Positions 57,130 through 64,000 of a DNA stretch of 64,000 nucleotides are shown here, piece by piece. The notes under the pieces were generated by a model. That model was not told the origin of the DNA. It saw only the letters and a list, made by a program, of their open reading frames with translations, and ran no database searches. The stretch comes from Pycnopodia helianthoides (Eukaryota; Echinodermata; Asteroidea; Forcipulatida; Asteriidae). Numbering within the stretch: the stretch's first letter is position 1; the number at the start of each line of letters is the position of its first letter. Position numbers and translations under genes: made by a program. The stretch covers positions 4,069,538-4,133,537 of the forward strand of contig CM063254.1 of the NCBI GenBank assembly GCA_032158295.1. Reading direction: 5' to 3'.

Positions 57130-57295
57130 CTTTTATGGGTCTAATCTCATAGCTTAGCAAAAACGGATAACCAGCAGAATTCCATGAAGTTTTCATTGTT
57201 ACAACTCAATTTTTGCTCAGCGAAAATCTTTGCCGAGCAGTATTTTCTGCCCAACAGCTTTGTGAATTGAGGCTCAGGGCCCAGATCAGCTGAAA
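57130..57295. repeat. Family B relative, strongly diverged
   Basis: TGGGTCTAATCTCATAGCTTAGC on the left, GCTTTGTGAATTGAGGCTC on the right, with TTTTGCTCAGCGAAAATC near the centre. Only the ends and dyad symmetry tie it to family B. Confidence 0.45.
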
Positions 57296-57891
57296 GAGCA
57301 ATTGATACAAAAAGTACAAAAAACACCATATCTTTAGGGCACTACTCCGATCCAAAGGGCGACAATATCCGTGAAGAATGCTTGCTATTGAAATGTACAT
57401 TGAGCGAACGCGCGTGTAAAATTGCACAACACCATTTAAGATAATTATTTTTACTTGTAATATTAATATCATCAAAACTATATAGTGAGTAAATGGGAGT
57501 AAAATAGGGTGGAGATTTGAACGAAAACTAAAAATCATTATTAAAAAGATCATCTACTCAAAAACATATTTGGGAATCATTTTGTATTTTTTTTTTTTAA
57601 ATAAAGGGCAAGTGCCTCTACTCAGGCATCATTAACCGTAAAAGCGCATCCAGAAAGTGCATAACCGTATCATATGTATAGTGCGAGTATATCATCATAA
57701 TGCATTTCACAGCACTCCTTGGCAGACTTCATTGAATATAGTCAGCGTAATTTGCTCATGATATTGTGTGCTTTACAGGCCTCTGTTTCCCCTCGAATGG
57801 ACAAAGCTGTCTTCAGATTTTAATTCTCTCCAACAATAGTGATGTACACGAACCCTTAGTGCTGGATGGAGAGCCCGTCTGGCCGTGCACA

Positions 57892-58293
57892 CTAGCGTCC
57901 ATTAGGGCCATGTTCAAGGTGACACTGCGGATTTGGATCATTCAAGTGTACAGAACGACCTAAAGACACTGCTTTGCCATCGAGGCCTGCCTCTAATTCC
58001 ACCTCTAGATTGAAATTGCTTTTTGCTACAGTGGTTGTGGTACACTGGAGACGAACATATTTAATTTGATGTACCAAGTCAATTAGTTTGCCGGCATTGC
58101 GTGTGGTGGTGTCTTTGCCGTGTTTGTGGGTGAGCAGCGTAAAGACTCGTTCTAATGTCATGTCAGTCTCATCAAGATGGAAGCTGTGAAAAGTGTGCAC
58201 ATAGGAACCAAGGTTTTCACGCGCCACACATTGATTACAACACTCGATCTCCGCCCCAGAGCCGCCGGTTGTAGCTATTAGTTCTGTCACCAT
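57892..58293 (-). CDS. Hypothetical protein, unspliced 133-codon ORF
   Basis: ATG at 58293 to TAG at 57892. I do not recognise the family. It has a balanced, gene-like composition: MVTELIATTGGSGAEIECCN, then QCVARENLGSYVHTFHSFHL, TDMTLERVFTLLTHKHGKD and LVHQIKYVRLQCTTTTVA. A CC-x2-C cluster and several His are near the N-terminal half; there is no signal peptide, membrane helix or repeat. It does not overlap any repeat family seen elsewhere in the window. It could be a single exon, a retrocopy or a transposon-derived gene. The ORF could extend to a TTG two codons upstream, but I prefer the ATG. Confidence 0.4.
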   Translation of the reverse strand: MVTELIATTGGSGAEIECCNQCVARENLGSYVHTFHSFHLDETDMTLERVFTLLTHKHGKDTTTRNAGKLIDLVHQIKYVRLQCTTTTVAKSNFNLEVELEAGLDGKAVSLGRSVHLNDPNPQCHLEHGPNGR

Positions 58294-58978
58294 GATCAAG
58301 AATCAGAAGGATTTTACCAACACACTGTTAATTCCCGCGGCTCCGCCCCCCTCCCAACAACTCATCCCCATTAACCCCTTGGGTGATTGCAGATTAGCTC
58401 TGGACCAAATAACTAGAGTGTTTAAACTTGCCCTACATTGTTGAAGCAGTGTGGGCGGATCCATGTTTGGGTACCAACTTACGTAATGTTGTGTGTGTGT
58501 TAGGACATATCAGACCTGTCCGCAAGAGTGACGTAAATTCCACTGTAAACCACGCCCCACCTCACATACAACGGCTCCACTGATTACCAGAAGCCCATAG
58601 GAGTTGCAGTGAGTTAGATTTTCTTTGATTGTTTATGCAAAAAACGGTTATAAAGTAGGCCTAAATGAACTTGGATTTACATTCAAAGACTAGAGGTCTG
58701 TCACAAGAAAAGCTCATGAACGATGAATAGAAATTGGTGATTTGGGGGTAATAGTACCCACAACTTTGGGTGTGCAGCAGATACGCGCGCATATGACGCA
58801 ATGACCTGACAACAAGATACATTTTGACGAACAGCAACCTCGTTCCCACTTGCCGTGCATACAGCGTCTGTCAAAACCATGTGCGTTGTGTATGCCTAGC
58901 CTAACCTGTGGGCAGATCTGCGATCGCCATTGCGCGTCGTACAACAAGTAGTCATTTTATATGCATGTCCATGATGTA

Positions 58979-59424
58979 TGTAACGCCGTATCGTTATTCT
59001 TACAGGGTGTGTGTTTATGTTAACTTATTTCAGATGAAGTGGTTGGCCTAAAAAGTAAGCGAGCATCGCACCAAGGGATTGTTATTATTATATTGATTAT
59101 TGGATTATTGTTAGGAAATATCATTATTATTTGGAATATCATGATTATGGAATATTAGCCTATGCTGACTGACAGTTCATCCTGGTGGGAGTGTTCCACT
59201 ATGTATTGGCGTGCGCTGTGAACTGTTTACTGTGAAATTCTTCTCCAATTGAACTGATTTGAACTGTGATCTCCAATAAACCATCCAATGGACATTTGAA
59301 TTTAATCATCCAATCGTGAACTTGTGCTTTATCTGTGTGTATACACACTCGTCCCAAATAAATTGGTGAACAACCCCCCCCCCCCCTCTTCAGCTGTGTT
59401 GCCGCAGCCCAGGGTTTCACTACA
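58979..59424 (+). mobile_element. LTR with adjacent primer-binding-like site
   Basis: Starts TGTAACGCCGTA and ends TTTCACTACA (TGTA/TACA termini), 446 bp, with AATAAA near 59357. Five bases later comes TGGCGACGAGGATGGGATC, which resembles the sequence just after the 5' LTR in many animal Ty3-type retrotransposons (from memory). No gag or pol follows: after about 59450 the sequence turns back into an inverted copy of part of the LTR. Confidence 0.5.
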
Positions 59425-59544
59425 GAAAATGGCGACGAGGATGGGATCGGGTGATTTAGTTCAAATGTCCATTGGATGAATTATTGGAGATCACAGTTCA
59501 AATCAGTTCAACTGGAGAAGAATTTCACAGTAAACAGTTAACAG
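59216..59544. repeat. Inverted duplication of LTR segment (about 95-bp arms)
   Basis: 59216-59310 and 59450-59544 are reverse complements with few mismatches (CTGTGAACTGTTTACTG against CAGTAAACAGTTAACAG; CCAATGGACATTTGAA against TTCAAATGTCCATTGG). The 140-bp loop holds a C-run and the LTR end. Confidence 0.8.
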
Positions 59545-59811
59545 CAGCATAAGTATTGCCATTGCACTGCTGAGCCCTGTTGAACCACTAGGATGTAGTG
59601 TGTGGTAGCCAGCAATCTACAGTCCAAAGTTCTGATGGCTGCCCGTGTCATAAGGGCATAGAGCAAGGACATTAGAGTGTTGGTTCGAATCCAGGTCTGG
59701 ACACTTTGGCAAGACAAAAAACTACGGTATAGAAGCTTCTCATCACCCAGCACTTTGGGGAAAACACAATGTAGCAAACATGCACTAAAATCTTCAGATC
59801 TGGGGCAGTAC

Positions 59812-60153
59812 TTAAAGGCCCTGTACACTAGTGGTAAGATAAAAAAAAACAATGTTCACAGATTCACACATAACTTAAATGATTTAAAGTAAGTAATGGT
59901 AGAAAGGGTTCCTTAAAATATTTCTGCCTAAAATGCTATTGTTTCTGAGAAACGAGTAAAACAATAGTAATTATCGCGCGCGATAATTTGAAAAAACAGA
60001 AAACACATAAGATCTCTTTTCACTATTTCCTCGTGACCTCGATGACCAATTGAGCTCAAACTTTCACAGCTTTGTTTGTTCATGCATATGTTTAATCACA
60101 CAAAATGTGGACACTGATTTTGAGCTGTTACCAAAAGTGTACAATACCTTCAA
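59812..60153. repeat. Family D TTAA foldback, subfamily 2
   Basis: TTAAAGGCCCTGTACACTAG on the left, AAAGTGTACAATACCTTCAA on the right. Shares ATTATCGCGCGCGATAAT and TTCCTTAAAATATTTCTGCC (inverted) with 1632-1973. Confidence 0.75.
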
Positions 60154-60332
60154 TCAGGTACTGATGAGAAACTAAAACTGAACTTTCGATGGCCTTTATA
60201 GATCAATGCAGGCATCATTTCCCAAGGGTTTTTGATGTAACAAGCAAACTTATTCACTTCTGACTCCATTTCAAAAGAAAAAAATAATTATCTGTTTCAA
60301 ACTGCTTCCCAGCCAAAACTACATGTACAATA

Positions 60333-60474
60333 TACATGGAAATGTAAAATATTGTTAATGGAAACTACTTACGAGGAAATGCAAAATATTGTTAATGGAA
60401 ACTACATACGAGGAAATGTAAAATATTGTTAATGGAAACTACATACGAGGAAATGTAAAATATTGTTAATGGAT
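60333..60474. repeat. 37-bp tandem repeat, four units
   Basis: GAGGAAATGTAAAATATTG then TTAATGGAAACTACATAC, repeated about 3.8 times with a few substitutions; the last unit breaks at TTAATGGATTCACG. Units are contiguous with no spacers, so it is not a CRISPR-like array. Confidence 0.9.
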
Positions 60475-60600
60475 TCACGTTTCGATCTATTTATAGCTAA
60501 ACGAGAAGAACTCTCCTAGGGTCGAAACATGAGAAATGTATAGTTTTTCACTTCAAAAAGATAAAATAATGAGTCTGTAGTCACTCCCCCCCCCCCCGAC

Positions 60601-60807
60601 ACACATTCTATTTTGTTTTGCATCCACAATGTGGAGAGACCTCTTTTGTTCTTTCATCTGTCCCTGTAGTTAAGAACCTCCCGTAGACTTTGTACACAAA
60701 ATACATTGTGGAGCAACCCAGTCTTTAGAAATTCCCTATGGAGACCCTTTGTTATCCCGTTTCTGTTTTGTTCTCGGTCTCCATAAGGTAGTGGAAATGA
60801 AATCATA
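60601..60807. repeat. Dispersed repeat, copy 2 of 2 (AGACTTTGTACACAAAAT family)
   Basis: Partner of 33539-33733 in the same orientation with the same ordered blocks, preceded by a C-run (60586-60597). Confidence 0.65.
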
Positions 60808-61581
60808 CTCTCTTACATTCTGACAGCTGATGGTGTTACCATCTGATGTCTGTTAAATTCATAGCTCTTTATTAGGTCTCTAGAGACTAATCTTCACCCA
60901 TACTTTCGTCAAAAATCCCTGCAGAGAGTCATTAGTGCACGGTCGCCGCGCGGGGTATAGACTTGATTTCAAGTCTGAGATCACGGTTATTTCTCTGAAT
61001 CAGCCACGCAAAACGTCCCCACAGATTAGCTATCAAACGCCCTAACTCGCGATCGTAGCCTAATAACGGAGGTTAATCCAAAAGAGGGCGCTATTTCAGG
61101 CAATAATGTATTGGCTATCGGGTAGACGATAAGCCACGATCGCAGACTTGGAACCAAGTCTACGCGGAGTATACTAGTATCGCTAAGCTGAGCGAGCGAT
61201 CGATCTTCTGAATCTGGTTAATGAACAAACTTGTCTAAGTCTCTGACCGTAAGGAGTCTATGTTTATTTTACAAAAAACAACAACATCGCAACAGCATCG
61301 GCTGGATACGGGATTAGGACTTGGTCAAGTTTATAATTTTACGACATGGGAGTTTATGAATGAAGTTTTTTCGCTGACCACATTTCGCGAAATTTACCAG
61401 TTCTACGTTGATTGTTTTACTGACGATGTTTGAAATTCCTTTTAATGCATTGGAAATAAACTGATAATAAAATTTTACCTTTGTTATAAGAAATATTTTT
61501 GGAGTATCGGTCATGTTAACTGAGCTTAATCGAACAATCATGTTTCTGGACGAAGGATTTTATTTAGCATGGGTCCATAAA

Positions 61582-61600
61582 TGACGTCACGGTGACGTCA
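61582..61600. promoter_or_regulatory. Tandem CRE palindromes TGACGTCA
   Basis: Two perfect TGACGTCA octamers with centres 11 bp apart (TGACGTCACGGTGACGTCA), about one helical turn. CREB/ATF proteins bind this octamer (established). No gene start is visible nearby, so a regulatory role is only possible. Isolated TGACGTCA octamers also occur inside the ATAGACC foldback repeats. Confidence 0.5.
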
Positions 61601-61868
61601 CACAGTGGCCAACACACACATCTACAGTATCCAACCAAGGGGGAAAAGTGAAAACGTTTTGACGATCGGACGTATACATTTAAAGCTATAGTGGCCGCGA
61701 GATTGTAATATTTAAGTGATTACAACTTAGTAAGTAAATTAATTAACGGTGATCAGCTGATTACAGTTTACAATAACTTTATGACCTAAGCTTTGATATG
61801 ATGAAGGGTTTGACTCGTTCGTATAAAGCTAGGTGTCAAGAGAGTCAGCAAATCTTGACGAAAACAAT

Positions 61869-61898
61869 AGCTGTTCCGACTACTTTGTCGGAACAGCT
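61869..61898. other. Perfect 12-bp hairpin AGCTGTTCCGAC
   Basis: AGCTGTTCCGAC and GTCGGAACAGCT around the loop TACTTT. The arm recurs once more as CCGGAACAGCT at about 62003-62013. Function unknown; likely remnant of a small inverted-repeat element. Confidence 0.65.
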
Positions 61899-63446
61899 AA
61901 AACGGAGCAGTCATTATAGTAGTTTTTGTATTGTTTATTGGGGTTGGCTAGTACCACAGCTCCGGATCCTACCACTGGACCATGTAATCATGGTCAAATA
62001 AAACCGGAACAGCTTTTTGTTTGTCCAAAAGACAAACACCGAATGTCCAGTTTCCTTTGTATCTGCATTGGGGCACGACACTGAGTTATTATTACTTCAG
62101 TTATAGCTTTACGATTGATGCTCTCTTTCTCTCTAGTCGACTGAGGTTGGAATCATGTTAGGATTTGCCCAAAGATCATGAGTTGGATCAATGTATCAAT
62201 GTATACAGTTTCATTTGGATGGGATGACTTGAAAGCCTGTCTAATCCAATCGTCAGGGTCACGTGGTTTTGCGTGCGGGAATGGTAAAATCAATGAAGCG
62301 ACGCGTGTATAAGCGGCCCATTCCCATGCTATAATAAAGTTATCTGAAACCAAATGTTTGTATTATGAAGTGTGTTGTCTTGTCGTCCATAGAAAATGAA
62401 ACTGCTTTTCATGCGTATGAGCGTAGCGAAGTAGCATGAAAAGACCTTGATAAACAAACTGCACTGGTTGGCATGGAAGGCCGAGTGTCTACAAAACACT
62501 CAATCATGTTAAAAGATGTTGCGACCCAAATCAACATTTCTGCAAACTTTCAATAAAAACAATTTTAAACATTCCATGATTGGATGCTTTGTTTCCAACA
62601 AATTCAACGCTATTTTTGTATTATTGTTACAAACTGTGGCAGTCTGTTTTTGCTTTGCTATGGCTTCCCACAGTAATTCAACTTTGGTCGGCAAAAAACT
62701 ACATGACAGCGCCCTCTTCTGGACTAGCAAATCAAGTTCAGTCCGCACTTGTCAGCAGGCACACTGCCGGGTTGTTGTTACGTAATTATCACCGATTGAA
62801 ATCCGCAAGGCAAAGCATTTAAATGTTGAATCGTTGGATAAGAGATCCCCGTCCAGCCAGCGTTGTAGTGGACAACAGCCCAGGATATTCCTGTGCATTG
62901 TCCGTTTAGGGCGGAGTGACATTACCATAACAAAAGCTGGGGGTATACTCTCACGAAGACGTCCCGTCGTAGAAGCCGCGTTGGAACCAGTTATGACCGA
63001 GGTCAATAAAGCCAGACTACGTGGTGTTCAGTTTCCATCATTTTCTTCTTGAGTAATGTCCAGCAAGATGTCTGCTTGTGTGTCGTCACCATTGAACGAA
63101 TCCACGTAAAACACTGTCGCAAAGCTGTCATGTTTTATCAGATTGCTCGATCATAAATGTATCTGATCTTGCTGCTAAGACAGGAACGTCGGTGTGGTGG
63201 TGTATGAAAGTCTGATGACCGACTCTGCCACTGTGTGTAGTCATACAACAAGAGCTAGCCTATAATGTCCGTTGCCTAATGGAGATATGAAGGAAGCCTA
63301 GGTGTACGCTTTGATTAAAGAAACTTAAGATGAGGTAAAAACTATTTGTTTGTACATAATTAAACCATGATTCGAAACGAGATATTCTCGGCATTGATTG
63401 AAAATGAAAATAGAAGGTGATCGTTTGAAGAAAGAAAAAACATGTT

Positions 63447-63824
63447 TTAAAAGCAGGGGAATATACTTTGGTAATTATTCAAGAAATAATATACCATTAA
63501 ACCTTACTTGGTAAGAAGCACCTGAGAGCTGCTGAATGAAAATTGTGAGAAACGACTCCCTCTGACGTATCAAACGTAGTTTTGAGAAAGAGGTAATTTC
63601 TCCCTTAAAAAATTGAACCTATAAGCAAGGCATCAGTCATGAAGTCTTTCTCGGGCATCTGAAATTACACAATTCTTTGCAACAAGACTGACTTTTCTTT
63701 CATTGCTTTCTTGCAACTTCGATAAACAATATTGAGCCCAAATTTTCACAGGCTTGTTGTTTTTATGCATATGTTGGGAACTTGGTATACATACACCAAG
63801 TGAGGATACTGGTCTTTGACAATT
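63447..63824. repeat. Family D TTAA foldback, right-truncated
   Basis: Starts TTAAAAGCAGGGGAATATAC and closely follows 415-799 (GGTAATTATTCAAGAAATAAT, GCACCTGAGAGCTGCTGA). It stops at CTTTGACAATT (63824) without the terminal CCTTTAA. Confidence 0.7.
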
Positions 63825-64000
63825 GGGTCATTCCACCAAGTTGAGACACATTGTGATTTTTTATGCAATATTTGTCCATATTATGAAAAGAAATAATTTA
63901 TTTGACCCAATTATTTCATGTAACATTCTCCAGTGTGAAAATGTTTGAGGAAGTACAAATTGTTTTAATGCATTTAATGGAAATTATTATGAAAAATGTG

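Larger units (their letters stand above)
50072..57891. other. Region upstream of ENTPD; repeats, no supported gene
   Basis: 50072-50290 is GC-richer and is the likely ENTPD promoter and 5' UTR, but I see no decisive core element. Beyond it lie tandem arrays and foldbacks (listed separately). 53100-54220 holds a segment with GGGCCGC blocks and two copies of a GCAGCGYGCCGTATCGATA motif (about 53929 and 54186, inverted again near 55205). The ORF at 53091-53414 has no recognisable domain and is left out. Confidence 0.6.
58294..64000. other. Right end of window; repeats and spacer, no supported gene
   Basis: Holds an LTR fragment, family D copies, a 37-bp tandem repeat, a dispersed repeat and several perfect hairpins (61869-61898, 62019-62037, about 62408-62446). 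Short ORFs at 62509-63052 on both strands overlap one another and show no family match. 63826-64000 is AT-rich spacer. Confidence 0.6.

Noticed and set aside
60333..60474. Possible CRISPR-like repeat array
   Set aside because: The 37-bp units are contiguous with no spacers, and the DNA is eukaryotic.
62509..63052. Overlapping ORFs on both strands near the right end
   Set aside because: Mutually overlapping, short, no family match, no splice signals linking them.

Overview
The window looks like animal nuclear DNA from an echinoderm, most likely a sea star. This is an inference from three things: two deuterostome-type intron-containing genes, AT-rich spacers packed with short foldback elements and tRNA-derived SINEs, and a minisatellite built on the hexamer TTAGGG. 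I see no prokaryotic or viral gene cluster. Most open frames in the window are repeat translations or chance frames.

Two host genes are recognisable, both on the minus strand. The first is the 5' end of a KNDC1 (very-KIND Ras-GEF) orthologue, with exons at 17498-17741 and 4057-4118 joined in phase across a 13.4-kb intron; the rest of the gene lies to the left of the window. The second is a nearly complete cell-surface nucleoside triphosphate diphosphohydrolase (CD39/ENTPD1-2-3-8 type) in nine exons from 50071 down to 28580. It has both transmembrane ends and all five apyrase conserved regions. As given it carries two single-nucleotide lesions: a missing base in exon 4, and an AG-to-AA change at the acceptor of the last exon. 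A TTAA-flanked MITE ends 8 bp before the acceptor of exon 6. A third, weak candidate is an unspliced 133-codon ORF at 57892-58293 (minus) that I cannot name.

Layout: 1-17.7 kb, KNDC1 5' part and introns; 17.7-28.5 kb, intergenic, with MITE copies and a tandem array of GGTCA inverted repeats; 28.5-50.1 kb, ENTPD gene with an 11.2-kb first intron full of repeats, including a roughly 430-bp CT microsatellite and a duplicated tRNA-like SINE; 50.1-64 kb, spacer with a 0.9-kb TTAGGG-containing 12-mer array, a 23-mer array, a GC-rich self-complementary foldback, a 21-mer array, the unknown ORF, an LTR fragment and more MITEs.

The most notable theme is the short DNA elements bounded by TTAA and starting AGG. 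At least four families with unrelated interiors share the terminus TTAAAGG/CCTTTAA, which suggests a common (perhaps piggyBac-like) transposition machinery. No transposase gene is present in the window.
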